Positions 31,052 to 39,373 of a stretch of 48,058 nucleotides of DNA are shown in pieces. The DNA comes from Solirubrobacterales bacterium. GTDB taxonomy: Bacteria; Actinomycetota; Thermoleophilia; Solirubrobacterales; Solirubrobacteraceae. The translations under genes were made by a program, and so were the position numbers. The notes beneath the pieces were generated by a model, which was not told where the DNA came from, searched no databases, and saw only the letters and a program-made list of their open reading frames with translations. Within the stretch, counting starts at the first letter, position 1. Each line of letters begins with the position of its first letter. The DNA lies in assembly GCA_019240115.1 (NCBI GenBank), contig JAFAYV010000032.1, positions 1 through 48,058 on the forward strand. The letters run 5' to 3'.

Positions 31052-31966
31052 ATGAGACTGGTGAGCTTCAGCGCCGACGACGCTGGCCCGCGGCGCTCAG
31101 GGTTGGTGACGGCGGCTGGGATCGCCGACGTCGAGGCCATCGCGTCCGTGGCCGGACTCGACGGCGCGGGCCGCGACGCCTTGACGAGCACGCGCCAGCT
31201 GCTCGCCCTCCCGGCCACGGACCTCGCTGAGCTGGCGCAGGCCGCGGAAGGCCACGCGGCGCAGCTGCGTGAGCGTGGTGCGCTTCACGATCCCGGCGAG
31301 GTCCGCCTCGGCCCGCCGGTCCCCGACCCGCAGAAGATCATCTGCCTGGGCCTGAACTATCGCGACCACGCCCGCGAGGCGGGTCTGAGCGAGCCGGCGG
31401 CGCCGATGTTCTTCGCCAAGTTCGCCAACTCGCTGATCGGCCCCACCGACCCGATCGTGCCGCCTCGGGATGGCGCTGCGCAGGTGGACTACGAAGCCGA
31501 ACTGGCCGTCGTGATCGCCGCCCGCGCACGCAACGTCGAGGCTGCCGGCGCGCTGGAGCATGTGGCGGGAGCGATGGCGTTCAACGACGTCAGTGCGCGC
31601 GATCTGCAGATGGCCAACAGTCTGTGGACCGGCGGCAAGGCGATCGACACCTTCGGGCCCTGCGGGCCGGCGCTGGTGACGATCGACGAGATCCCCGACC
31701 TGCAGGCGCTGCGCGTCCGCACGCGCGTCAACGGCGAGACCGTCCAGGACGGCAACACCGCCGAGATGATCTTCAGCGTCGCGGAGACGATCGCGTTCCT
31801 GTCGCGGATCATGACGCTCGAGCCCGGCGACATCATCGCGACGGGGACGCCGGCGGGGATCGGCAACGCCCGAGACCCGAAGCTGTTCCTGAACGCCGGC
31901 GACGTCGTCGAGGTCGAGCTCGAGGACGTCGGCACCCTGCGCAACCCCGTCACCGCGGCGGCCTGA
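31052..31966 (+). CDS. Fumarylacetoacetate hydrolase (FAH) family protein
   Basis: The protein has 304 residues. The N-terminal part is variable; the FAH core begins at KIICLGLNYRDHAREAG and carries the metal-binding acids in DYEAELAVVI, NDVSARDLQ, GGKAIDTFGPCGPALV and ATGTPAGIG. The family covers 2-oxohept-3-ene-1,7-dioate isomerase/hydratases, acylpyruvate hydrolases and oxaloacetate decarboxylases. After extradiol cleavage it would hydrolyse or tautomerise the ring-opened product. ATG at 31052 is preferred over an in-frame upstream start because MRLVSFS is the usual family start. The upstream ribosome site GAGGAG is about 11 nt away. Confidence 0.92.
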   Translation: MRLVSFSADDAGPRRSGLVTAAGIADVEAIASVAGLDGAGRDALTSTRQLLALPATDLAELAQAAEGHAAQLRERGALHDPGEVRLGPPVPDPQKIICLGLNYRDHAREAGLSEPAAPMFFAKFANSLIGPTDPIVPPRDGAAQVDYEAELAVVIAARARNVEAAGALEHVAGAMAFNDVSARDLQMANSLWTGGKAIDTFGPCGPALVTIDEIPDLQALRVRTRVNGETVQDGNTAEMIFSVAETIAFLSRIMTLEPGDIIATGTPAGIGNARDPKLFLNAGDVVEVELEDVGTLRNPVTAAA

Positions 31967-31991
31967 CTGACAACGCACGAGGAGAGCAACC

Positions 31992-32600
31992 ATGTCCACA
32001 ACGAGCACCCCCAACCCGACGCTGCATCACGTCAACTTCAAGACGACGCGCATGCAGGAGATGATCGACTGGTACGGCGTGGTGATCGGCCTTGAGGTCA
32101 CCCACCAGTTCGAGGGCGGGGCGTGGCTGTCCAACGATGCCGCCAACCACCGCATCGCGCTGCTGACCGGCCCCGGCGTCGAGGACGATTCCGAGAAGAT
32201 CAAGCACGCCGGGCTGCACCACACCGCCTACGAGTACCCGTCGATGGACGACCTGCTCGACACCTACGTGCGCCTCAAGCAGCACGGCATCGTCCCACAC
32301 GCCTGCCTGGACCACGGGATGACGATGTCCTTCTACTACGTCGACCCGGACGAGAACTCGGTCGAGCTGCAATGCGACGAGTTCGGCGACTGGAGCCAGT
32401 CCAAGCAGTGGATGCGCACGTCATCGCAGTTCGCGGCCAACCCGATCGGCGTCAGCCTCGACCCCGACAAGGTGGTCGCCGCACGCGATGCCGACGCGAC
32501 GCCGCAGGACCTGCACCGACGCGCGTATGAGGGCGAGTTCTCGCCGGCGACCCCGCTTGACCTGCGGCTGCCGGTGGCGGCCGGCGATGAGGCCGTCTAG
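31992..32600 (+). CDS. VOC-family extradiol (2,3-dihydroxybiphenyl / catechol type) ring-cleavage dioxygenase
   Basis: The 202-residue protein has a compact single-domain vicinal-oxygen-chelate layout. Probable Fe(II) ligands are His13 (TLHHVNF), His76 or 77 (GLHHTAYEY) and Glu125 (NSVELQCDE). A catalytic His/Tyr pair may be His108 and Tyr115/116 (DHGMTMSFYYVDPDEN). The ~50-residue C-terminal tail is acidic and unconserved. It should open a catechol made by the operon's hydroxylase(s). GAGGAGAGC precedes ATG at good spacing, 25 nt after the FAH gene. The preferred ring substituent cannot be inferred. Confidence 0.9.
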   Translation: MSTTSTPNPTLHHVNFKTTRMQEMIDWYGVVIGLEVTHQFEGGAWLSNDAANHRIALLTGPGVEDDSEKIKHAGLHHTAYEYPSMDDLLDTYVRLKQHGIVPHACLDHGMTMSFYYVDPDENSVELQCDEFGDWSQSKQWMRTSSQFAANPIGVSLDPDKVVAARDADATPQDLHRRAYEGEFSPATPLDLRLPVAAGDEAV

Positions 32601-32656
32601 GAAGCATCGGTGACGCTCGATGACGTCCCGGGCTGCTGGTGGAGGCCGGGGTTCCG

Positions 32657-33637
32657 ATGAGTACGCACGGCCACGACGCGCTGCTGATCGACGTGCATTC
32701 GCACTTCGTCACCGACGGATACGTTGAGGCGGCCAAGGCCGCCGGGCACACCCATCCCGACGGCATGCCCGGCTACCCCGCCTGGGATGCGGAACGTCAC
32801 CTTGCGCTGATGGATCAGTGGGGAGTCCGGACGTCGGTGCTGTCGATCTCCTCCCCCGGCGTGCACTTCGGCGATGACCAGGCGGCTCGTGCGCTGGCAC
32901 GGGAGGTCAACGAGTTCGGGGCGCGGATCGCTCGGGGGCATCGCGGACGCTTCGGCCATTTCGCGTCGCTGCCGCTGCCCGACGTCGCCGGCTCGATCGA
33001 GGAGGCCGGCTATGCGCTGGAGGAGCTGGGCAGCCGGGGGCTGGCGATCGAGACCAATGCCGAGGGCAGCTATCTCGGCGACGAGCGCTACGAGCCGCTG
33101 TGGACCGAACTCGATGCCCGCCGGGCCGTCGTGTTCGTGCACCCGACATCTCCATGCTGCTGGGAGGCGGTGTCGCTGGGGCGGCCCCGCCCGATGCTCG
33201 AGTTCATCTTCGATTCCACCCGGACCGTCAGCGATCTGGTGTTCAGCGGGGTGCTCAGACGCCATCCCGACATCGAGTGGATCTTCACCCACGGTGGAGG
33301 CACGCTGCCGCTGCTCGCTGACCGCATCGAGCTGTTCCGGTCCGTGTTCATGGCCGCCGATCCCGATGAGCCCAGCGCGCCCGAGCAGATCCGCCGGCTG
33401 TGGTTCGACATGGCCGGCACGCCGTTTCCCAACCAGATCCCGGCGCTGGTCAAGGCGTTCGGCGCAGAGCGCCTGCTGTATGGCAGCGACTACTGCTGGA
33501 CGCCGGACGCCGGCACCACGGCCCAGGTCAAGTCAGTCGACGATGCCCCGCAGCCCGCGGGCGATACCTGGCGTGAGCTGACCACTCGGAACGCGCTGAG
33601 GCTCCTACCGGGTCTCGATCGCCCACACGCCGGCTAG
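32657..33637 (+). CDS. Amidohydrolase-2 family protein (ACMSD-like decarboxylase/hydrolase)
   Basis: The protein has 326 residues. Metal-ligand motifs are DVHSH (HxH), FVHPTSPCC, FTHGGGTLPLLADR and the Asp in LYGSDYCW; this is the full ACMSD set. Members decarboxylate substituted benzoates and muconate semialdehydes, or hydrolyse ring-cleavage products. The ATG at 32657 is chosen since conserved sequence starts at DALLIDVHSH. It is the first of three tandem but clearly different family members in the operon. It has the HxH start, whereas the next two have ExH. Confidence 0.9.
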   Translation: MSTHGHDALLIDVHSHFVTDGYVEAAKAAGHTHPDGMPGYPAWDAERHLALMDQWGVRTSVLSISSPGVHFGDDQAARALAREVNEFGARIARGHRGRFGHFASLPLPDVAGSIEEAGYALEELGSRGLAIETNAEGSYLGDERYEPLWTELDARRAVVFVHPTSPCCWEAVSLGRPRPMLEFIFDSTRTVSDLVFSGVLRRHPDIEWIFTHGGGTLPLLADRIELFRSVFMAADPDEPSAPEQIRRLWFDMAGTPFPNQIPALVKAFGAERLLYGSDYCWTPDAGTTAQVKSVDDAPQPAGDTWRELTTRNALRLLPGLDRPHAG

Positions 33638-33662
33638 TGGCCACAGCGAGGGAGGGACGCAG

Positions 33663-34610
33663 ATGAGGATGATCGCCCTGGAGGAGCACTTCCTCCCGCA
33701 GGATGTCGCAACCGCTGCCGGTATCGATCCCGCCAGCGTGTGGGGTCTGTTCGACGCGCTGGGCGACACCGGCGACAAGCGACTGGAGGTGATGGACAAG
33801 GCGGGAATCGACGTCCAGATCCTGTCGGTGCCCAATGCGGGCATCCAGAAGCTCGGCGCCGAGAGGGCCACAGCGCTGTCGCGTGAGCTCAACGACCGGA
33901 TGGCGGCCGTCATCGCCGCCCACCCCGGGCGCTTCCGGGCCTTCGCGTCGCTGCCCATGTGCGCCCCGGACGCGGCCGCCGATGAACTCGCGCGGGCCGT
34001 ACAGGAGCTCGGATTCGTCGGCGTGCTGGTCGCCGGTCAGACCAACGGCGCGTTCCTCGACGATCCCTCGATGCGACCCGTGCTTCAGGCGGCCGAACGT
34101 CTGGACGTGCCCGTCTACCTGCATCCGGCGGCCCCACCGCAAACGGTGTTCGACGCCTACTTCTCCGGTCTTGACCCAGGTGTCGCGGCACGGCTGTCGA
34201 CCTCGGGCTGGGGCTGGCATGTTGAAACCGGCATGCACGTCCTGCGGATGGCCGCCACCGGGACCTTCGAGCGCTTCCCCGGCCTGCAGGTCATCGTCGG
34301 ACACATGGGGGAGAACCTGCCCTTCTCGCTGGCCCGCGCTGACGAACAGCTGGGTCCAGTCGTCAACCTCTCGACCTCCGTGGCCGAAACCCTGCAACAG
34401 CACCTCTGGATCACCACCTGCGGATACACGACCACCCCCCCGCTGCTGTGCGCGCTGACCGTCTTTGGCGCCGACCGGATGATGTTCTCGGTCGACTACC
34501 CATTCTCCGACGGCAACGAGGCCACCGAGTTCCTCACCGACGCCCCGCTGGGACCCGGCGACCGGGCACGGATCGCCCACCTCAACGCCGAAGCGCTGCT
34601 GAAGATATGA
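33663..34610 (+). CDS. Amidohydrolase-2 family decarboxylase, gamma-resorcylate decarboxylase-like
   Basis: The protein has 315 residues. The start MRMIALEEHFL places Glu7 and His9 as the ExH metal pair, as in gamma-resorcylate/2,3-dihydroxybenzoate decarboxylases. Later ligands are seen in VYLHPAAP, VGHMGENLPF and VDYPFS. It probably removes a carboxylate ortho to a phenolic hydroxyl, non-oxidatively and reversibly. GAGGGAGGG lies before its ATG. It is about as similar to the third paralogue as motifs can show, suggesting a tandem duplication that has diverged, or different substrates or subunits. Confidence 0.88.
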   Translation: MRMIALEEHFLPQDVATAAGIDPASVWGLFDALGDTGDKRLEVMDKAGIDVQILSVPNAGIQKLGAERATALSRELNDRMAAVIAAHPGRFRAFASLPMCAPDAAADELARAVQELGFVGVLVAGQTNGAFLDDPSMRPVLQAAERLDVPVYLHPAAPPQTVFDAYFSGLDPGVAARLSTSGWGWHVETGMHVLRMAATGTFERFPGLQVIVGHMGENLPFSLARADEQLGPVVNLSTSVAETLQQHLWITTCGYTTTPPLLCALTVFGADRMMFSVDYPFSDGNEATEFLTDAPLGPGDRARIAHLNAEALLKI

Positions 34611-34656
34611 GCGGCAAGGCAACGTCTCAAGACCCGACGACTGGAGGGGAGCTCGC

Positions 34657-35682
34657 ATGCAGGGAAAGATCGCGATCGAGGAGCATTTCGTGACTGCGGG
34701 GCTCGAGCACACGCTGTTTCCGACGATCGGATGGGATCCGGACGAGTGGGCTGACGTGCAGCGCCGCCTTGGTGAGGCGGGCTCGCTCCGCCTGGAGGAG
34801 ATGGACCGCCACGGGGTCGAGATCGCGGTCCTCTCGCTCGCCGCGCCGTGCATCCAGCTGATCGCCGACCCATACGAAGCGGTCGTTCAGGCCCGGGCGT
34901 CGAACGACGCCCTGGCCGGCGTCGTCGAGTCCCATCCGGATCGGTTCGCCGGCTTCGCGGCGCTGCCGATGCAGGACCCGAAGGCGGCCGCGAACGAGCT
35001 CGCGCGCTCGGTCGAGGAGCTCGGCTTCAGGGGCGCGCTCGTCAACGGCTACAGCAACCTCGGCGACGGGATCGCCTACTACGACGAGCCGCAGTTCCTG
35101 CCGGTGTGGGAGCGGCTCGCCGAGCTCGGCGTACCGCTGTACCTCCATCCCCGCAACCCGTGGGAGAGCCAGATGCGGATCTATGAGGATCGCGGCGAAC
35201 TGCTCGGACCGGCGTGGGCGTTTGCGGTCGAGACGGCCACCCACGCCCTGCGCCTGATCACGAGCGGGCTGTTCGATCGATTCCCGGACCTCACCGTGAT
35301 CCTCGGACACCTCGGCGAGATGCTCCCGTTCGCCGTCGATCGTCTGCAGCAGCGCCTCTCGCACGTGCCCGCGTTCAGCCTGCAGCGATCCGCCCCCGCC
35401 TACCTGCGGGAGAACTTCTACGTCACCACCAGCGGGAACTTCCACACCCAGTCGCTGATCGGCGCGCTGCTGCAGGTCGGCGCTGACCGGATCATGTTCG
35501 CCGTCGACTATCCGTTCGAGAGCCACGCGGACGCGGCGGCCTGGTTCGACACGGTGGCGATCAGCGAGCCCGACCGGCTGAAGATCGGGCGCACGAACGC
35601 GCAGCGGCTGCTCGGGCTGAGTCCGACCGAGACCACCGGCGACATGCGCGCCCGCGCTGCCGCTCCGGGATCGATGCGCTGA
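34657..35682 (+). CDS. Amidohydrolase-2 family decarboxylase, gamma-resorcylate decarboxylase-like (third paralogue)
   Basis: The protein has 341 residues. It starts MQGKIAIEEHF, nearly the textbook N-terminus of gamma-resorcylate decarboxylase, with Glu/His of the ExH motif at 9 and 11. Further metal ligands lie in LYLHPRNPWES, LGHLGEMLPF and AVDYPFES, and an Arg-rich end. It has a longer C-terminus than the second paralogue. It is expected to decarboxylate a hydroxybenzoate-like acid. The TGA overlaps the ATG of the MhpA-like gene (TGATG), so it is translationally coupled to it. Confidence 0.9.
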   Translation: MQGKIAIEEHFVTAGLEHTLFPTIGWDPDEWADVQRRLGEAGSLRLEEMDRHGVEIAVLSLAAPCIQLIADPYEAVVQARASNDALAGVVESHPDRFAGFAALPMQDPKAAANELARSVEELGFRGALVNGYSNLGDGIAYYDEPQFLPVWERLAELGVPLYLHPRNPWESQMRIYEDRGELLGPAWAFAVETATHALRLITSGLFDRFPDLTVILGHLGEMLPFAVDRLQQRLSHVPAFSLQRSAPAYLRENFYVTTSGNFHTQSLIGALLQVGADRIMFAVDYPFESHADAAAWFDTVAISEPDRLKIGRTNAQRLLGLSPTETTGDMRARAAAPGSMR

Positions 35683-37274
35683 TGGCCTCGAGCATCCGAC
35701 CGGCCGAGCCTCGCGACGTCGTGATCGTCGGCTACGGCCCGACCGGCATGATGCTCGGCCTGCTGCTCGGCCAGCGCGGGCACCGCGTCACGATCGTCGA
35801 AGCGCACAGGGGCCTCTACAACCAGCCGCGCGCGGCGACGTTCGACGACGAGGTGATGCGCACCTTTCAGAAGCTCGGCCTCGCCTCCGCCGTCGCGGAG
35901 GGGACGATGCGACAGCTCAACTACGAGTGGCAGAACGCCGACGGCCAGCTCCTGATCGAGCACACGTTCGACCAGCGCGGGCGGGCCGGCTGGGCCGAGT
36001 GGTACATGATGTACCAGCCCCACCTCGAGGACGTGCTCGACGCCGCCTGCCGGGGGCTCGCGAACGTCGAGATCCTCCGCGGTCATCGGGTCACCGAGGT
36101 CACCGACTGCGCCGACGTCGCGTCCGTCGTGGCGGTCAGCGCCGACGGCGACGCGACCGTCGTCCCCGGGCGGTACGTCGTCGGCTGCGACGGCGGCAAC
36201 AGCTTCGTCCGCCCGGCGCTCGGCATCGAGCTCGACGACTACGGCTTTGAGGCTCCGTGGCTGGTCACCGACTTCCGGATCCGCCGCCCCCTCGGCCTCC
36301 CGGCCGCCCTGCAGGTCTGCGATCCCGAGCAGCCGACGGCGATCATCCGGATCGGGCCCAACCACCAGCGCTTCTCCTTCATGCTCCACGACGGCGAGAC
36401 GGTCGAGCACGCGACCGATCCGGACAACGTCTGGAGGCGCGTGGCCCGCTGGGTGGGTCCCGACGACGTGGAGATGCAGCGCGTGGCCCACTACACGTTC
36501 TGCTCGCTGATCGCCAAGACCTGGTCCCGCGGCCGCGTCCTGCTCGCCGGCGACGCCGCCCATCAGATGCCGCCGTTTCTCGGCCAGGGCATGTGCTCGG
36601 GGATCCGCGACGCCCACAACCTGGCCTGGAAGCTCGACCTGATCCTGTCCGGCACCGCCGATGCATCGCTGCTCGACACCTACCAGCCCGAGCGCGACCC
36701 CCACGTCCGGGCGATCACCGAAATGGCGATCGCCCTCGGGAAGATCCAGACGCTGCGCGATCCCGAGGCCGTCCGCGAACGCGACGAGCGCTGGCTTGCG
36801 CTGCGCGCGCAGCACGCCGAGCCCGAGCGCCTGCGCTTCCCGGGGCTCACCGGCGGGCTCGTCGCCGCCGCGGCCCAGCCCGAGGACGCCGAGACCGGAG
36901 CCGGGGAACTGTTCATCCAGGGCCTGGTCGAGGTCGCCGGCCGGCGCGGGCTGTTCGACGACCGCATCGGCCAGGGGTTCACGCTCATCTCTCGCGCCAC
37001 CGACCCGCTTGCGACTCTCGACGCCGAGCAGGCACGCCGTTGGTCACGCATCGGTGGGCGGATGGCCTGGTTCGCATCCGACGGCGCCATCACGGAGACC
37101 GCCGGCGACGGCGCGACCCGGTTCGTCGATCTCGACGGCGACTACGCCCGCTGGTTCGACGCCCACGGCTGCGCCGCCGTCGTCGTGCGTCCCGATTGGT
37201 ACGTGTACGGAATCGCGCACGATGCGAGCGCGCTGTCCCGCCTGCTGAGTCGATTGGATACGGCCCTCGGCTGA
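35682..37274 (+). CDS. FAD-dependent aromatic hydroxylase, MhpA/PHBH family
   Basis: The 530-residue protein has an N-terminal FAD-binding GYGPTGMMLGLLLGQRG (GxGxxG), the DG motif region VVGCDGGNSFVR, and the FAD ribityl motif LAGDAAHQMPPFLGQGMCSGIRDAHNLAWKL. A C-terminal thioredoxin-like domain (about 400-530) is as in MhpA and phenol hydroxylases. It would hydroxylate a phenolic ring using NAD(P)H, O2 and FAD as a single component, so the operon holds two independent hydroxylases. It is the last gene; a hairpin 70 nt downstream may terminate the operon. Confidence 0.92.
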   Translation: MASSIRPAEPRDVVIVGYGPTGMMLGLLLGQRGHRVTIVEAHRGLYNQPRAATFDDEVMRTFQKLGLASAVAEGTMRQLNYEWQNADGQLLIEHTFDQRGRAGWAEWYMMYQPHLEDVLDAACRGLANVEILRGHRVTEVTDCADVASVVAVSADGDATVVPGRYVVGCDGGNSFVRPALGIELDDYGFEAPWLVTDFRIRRPLGLPAALQVCDPEQPTAIIRIGPNHQRFSFMLHDGETVEHATDPDNVWRRVARWVGPDDVEMQRVAHYTFCSLIAKTWSRGRVLLAGDAAHQMPPFLGQGMCSGIRDAHNLAWKLDLILSGTADASLLDTYQPERDPHVRAITEMAIALGKIQTLRDPEAVRERDERWLALRAQHAEPERLRFPGLTGGLVAAAAQPEDAETGAGELFIQGLVEVAGRRGLFDDRIGQGFTLISRATDPLATLDAEQARRWSRIGGRMAWFASDGAITETAGDGATRFVDLDGDYARWFDAHGCAAVVVRPDWYVYGIAHDASALSRLLSRLDTALG

Positions 37275-37342
37275 GCCACCGGCGCGCTCCAGCCGCCAAG
37301 ACCGACGGTCAGCGGGCCGCACGGTGCGCGGTGGCAAGCCGC

Positions 37343-37373
37343 CCGCGAGCACCCCGGGGACGGTGGCTCGCGG
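37343..37373 (+). terminator. Candidate terminator hairpin after the catabolic operon
   Basis: CCGCGAGC (37343-37350) pairs exactly with GCTCGCGG (37366-37373); the loop contains CCCCGGGG, which can fold further. It lies 69 nt past the stop of the last operon gene. No T-run, which is common in high-GC actinobacterial terminators. Confidence 0.4.
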
Positions 37374-37418
37374 CTCGCTCGTGAACCCAGCTTGCCCGGG
37401 GCGCTAAGCTGTCGAGCG

Positions 37419-37566
37419 ATGCTGCCGTCGCACCAGACCTGCCTGGCCGTCCCGGGCCTGTCGCTGCGCAGCATCGCCGTCATTACCAGCTAGATCCGCC
37501 GCTCGTCGTGGGCCGCGGATCAGACCGGTTCTCTGGAACCGAGCTGGTAGGACGCATGGCTCGGTT
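37419..37566 (+). promoter_or_regulatory. Possible leader peptide with mutually exclusive hairpins before the ACT-domain gene
   Basis: A 24-codon frame (37419-37493) ends in LRSIAVITS and is relatively rich in Leu/Ile/Val. It is followed by a stem GATCCGC/GCGGATC (37493-37499/37515-37521) and then two stems sharing bases: CGGTTC/GAACCG (37526-37531/37536-37541) and AACCGAGC/GCTCGGTT (37537-37544/37559-37566). The last two cannot form together, which is the architecture of an attenuator. The downstream gene resembles an acetolactate synthase small subunit, whose relatives are controlled by branched-chain amino acid leaders. No strong SD precedes the leader and no T-run follows, so support is moderate. 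Confidence 0.4.
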
Positions 37567-37591
37567 TCTCAGATCCAGAAGGAGAGACCGC

Positions 37592-37933
37592 ATGACATCG
37601 AAGTCCCCCAGCGCAGGCCCTCGCATCGTCGGCGCCGCAGAGCTCGCCCTCACGATGACGCTGCGGGCCGAGAGCCCGACCGCTCTGGCGAGAGCGATCG
37701 CCGTCCTGCAGCGTCGATGCTGTCGAATCACTCGGATCGACTACCGAGCCGGAGTCGGCGGGCATGACCGCCTGGCGTTGCGTGTTCAGGCGCCGCCCGC
37801 TCACGCTCACTGCGTACCGTCGTGGCTGTCGGCGCTCGTCGATGTGCAGCAGGTGACCAGTCGCGATTGCGGTGCCGGCCTTGACCGCACGCGACCCCGT
37901 CAGCAATCCCCGATGGCACGGGCCTGTTTATGA
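37592..37933 (+). CDS. Small ACT-domain protein, IlvM-like acetolactate synthase regulatory subunit
   Basis: The 113-residue protein has an ACT-type beta-alpha-beta layout at ~18-85: LTMTLRAESPTALARAIAVLQRR, then CRITRIDYRAG, then DRLALRVQAP and LSALVDVQQV. This is closest to E. coli IlvM/IlvH (valine-binding small subunits). AAGGAGAG precedes the ATG at 37592. The last ~25 residues are unconserved. No catalytic ilv gene is adjacent, so it is an orphan that could regulate an acetolactate synthase encoded elsewhere, or a different thiamine-diphosphate enzyme. It could also be a stand-alone ligand sensor. Confidence 0.6.
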   Translation: MTSKSPSAGPRIVGAAELALTMTLRAESPTALARAIAVLQRRCCRITRIDYRAGVGGHDRLALRVQAPPAHAHCVPSWLSALVDVQQVTSRDCGAGLDRTRPRQQSPMARACL

Positions 37934-38092
37934 TGGCCACGACGCTCCTTCGGAATCTTCGGGAGGCCGGTCACGCGACGGTTGTCAGCCTGACGATCAC
38001 GTCGTCCCCGCGACGATCGATGCCCGATCTCCACGGCGTCCGACGGCCGCCGGCGACCCGGTCCGGCGACGAGCAGCGCACCGGGCCATTAT

Positions 38093-38126
38093 CCGTCGGA
38101 CCGACGGCAAACGTGGACCGTCGGTC
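38093..38126. promoter_or_regulatory. Overlapping inverted repeats upstream of the SDR gene
   Basis: CCGTCGG-A-CCGACGG (38093-38107) is a 15-bp palindrome, and its right arm GACCGACGG (38099-38107) also pairs with CCGTCGGTC (38118-38126). The three arms lie 30-65 nt before the SDR start, suiting an operator or a switchable leader hairpin. The 224-base gap before the SDR holds no gene I can support. Confidence 0.45.
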
Positions 38127-38157
38127 ACCGTGTCGTCGATAGAGAGGAGAGGCTGAC

Positions 38158-38916
38158 GTGGCTCTGCCGCAAGACAAGGTCGCGCTGATCACCGGTGGAG
38201 AGAGTGGCATCGGCCTGGCGACCGCCAAGCTGTTCGTCGCCGAAGGCGCACGCGTTCATCTCGTCGGTATCGACGAGGACAAGCTGAAGGCCGCCGCCGA
38301 CGAGATCGGGGCCGACAGGGCACTCGCCTCGACCGCCGACGTCACGGACGAGGAAGCGGTCAAGGCCGCGTTCGCCGCCGGCGCAGAGCGCTTCGGCACG
38401 TATGACGTGCTGTTCAGCAACGCCGGCGTCTCCGGCGCCATCAGCAAGATCGTGGACTTCCCCTCGGAGGACTTCCTGCGGACGATCAGCGTGCACATGC
38501 TCGGCGCGTTCCACATCCTCAAGCACGGCACGCCGCTGCTGGCGGACGGCGGCAGCGTCACGATCACGTCCAGCGTGGTTGGCCTCGTGGGTTTCGGCGA
38601 CCTGTCCGCGTATGTCGCCGCCAAGCACGGCCAGGTCGGCCTCATGCGGTCGGCCGCCAAGGAGCTGGCGCCGCGCCGGATCCGCGTCAACACGCTTCAC
38701 CCCAGACCCACGTCGACCGCGTTCCAGGACGCGATCGAGATGACCGCGACCGGTCAGAGCCAGGAAGAGGCGGCCAGGGCATTTGACGAGATGATCCCGC
38801 TCGGCCGTCACACGACCCCCGAGGAGATCGCTCAGGCCGTCCTGTACCTGTCATCCGACGCCGGGGCGATGGTCACCTCGCACACCCTGTCCATCGACGG
38901 CGGCATGAGCGGCTGA
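38158..38916 (+). CDS. Short-chain dehydrogenase/reductase (SDR)
   Basis: A 252-residue classical SDR. The cofactor motif TGGESGIG is near residue 12, LFSNAGVSG (NAG) and the catalytic Ser in TSSVVG, and YVAAK (Tyr-x3-Lys) are all present. The C-terminus LYLSSDAGAMVTSHTLSIDGGMSG is typical. The Gly-Ile-Asp region after strand two (VGIDEDKL) suggests NAD(H) preference. The GTG start follows GAGAGGAGAGG. The substrate is unknown; a 3-oxoacyl or hydroxysteroid/cyclic alcohol role is possible. A decayed second SDR lies immediately downstream. Confidence 0.92.
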   Translation: MALPQDKVALITGGESGIGLATAKLFVAEGARVHLVGIDEDKLKAAADEIGADRALASTADVTDEEAVKAAFAAGAERFGTYDVLFSNAGVSGAISKIVDFPSEDFLRTISVHMLGAFHILKHGTPLLADGGSVTITSSVVGLVGFGDLSAYVAAKHGQVGLMRSAAKELAPRRIRVNTLHPRPTSTAFQDAIEMTATGQSQEEAARAFDEMIPLGRHTTPEEIAQAVLYLSSDAGAMVTSHTLSIDGGMSG

Positions 38917-38949
38917 TGCCGCCATCGTCATCGACGTCGGTCGCCCCGT

Positions 38950-39147
38950 TGGATCGACACGCCGTCGCTCGCGCCGTTCAAGAACGATCCGGACGCCGCC
39001 GATCCCATCATCGCCCGTACGCCGTTGGGCCGCTTCGGCAAGCCGTCCGAGATCGCGTCGGTGATCGCGTTCCTGTGCAGCGACGCTGCGTCGTGGGTGA
39101 CGGGTCAGACCCTGCCGGTGGACGGCGGCTTCTTGTGCAGCCCGTGA
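38950..39147 (+). pseudogene. C-terminal remnant of a second SDR
   Basis: Sixty-five codons starting [13 protein letters not shown] and continuing [22 protein letters not shown] and [12 protein letters not shown] read as the last quarter of an SDR. This is different in sequence from the intact one 33 nt upstream. There is no start and no Rossmann part. Together the two look like the outcome of recombination or deletion between tandem SDR genes. It is followed by ~225 bases with no gene. Confidence 0.8.
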
Positions 39148-39373
39148 GCTGACCCCCGCGGACGCCGGGCGCCCGCAGGCTGCCGCACGACCGTCTCAGG
39201 CGCCGACGCCCTCAGCCGCGATCGACCTCGCGTTTCGGTGGGCGGCCATCGCGCGATTGCCTCCGCGACCACGCGCTCGTGGCGAATGCTGTGGGCATCG
39301 TGCCACCAGTGCCCCAAGCAAGCGCGGCGGCGGTTGATGGACAGTCTGCGACGGACCGGTCAGACTGGTCGAT

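Noticed and set aside
37934-38157. Short frame (70 residues) before the SDR gene
   Set aside because: It lacks a ribosome site and its composition is shadow-like; the region is better explained by inverted repeats upstream of the SDR.
38917-39152. 78-residue plus-strand frame just after the SDR
   Set aside because: The frame giving an SDR C-terminus is a different one; this frame is its shadow.
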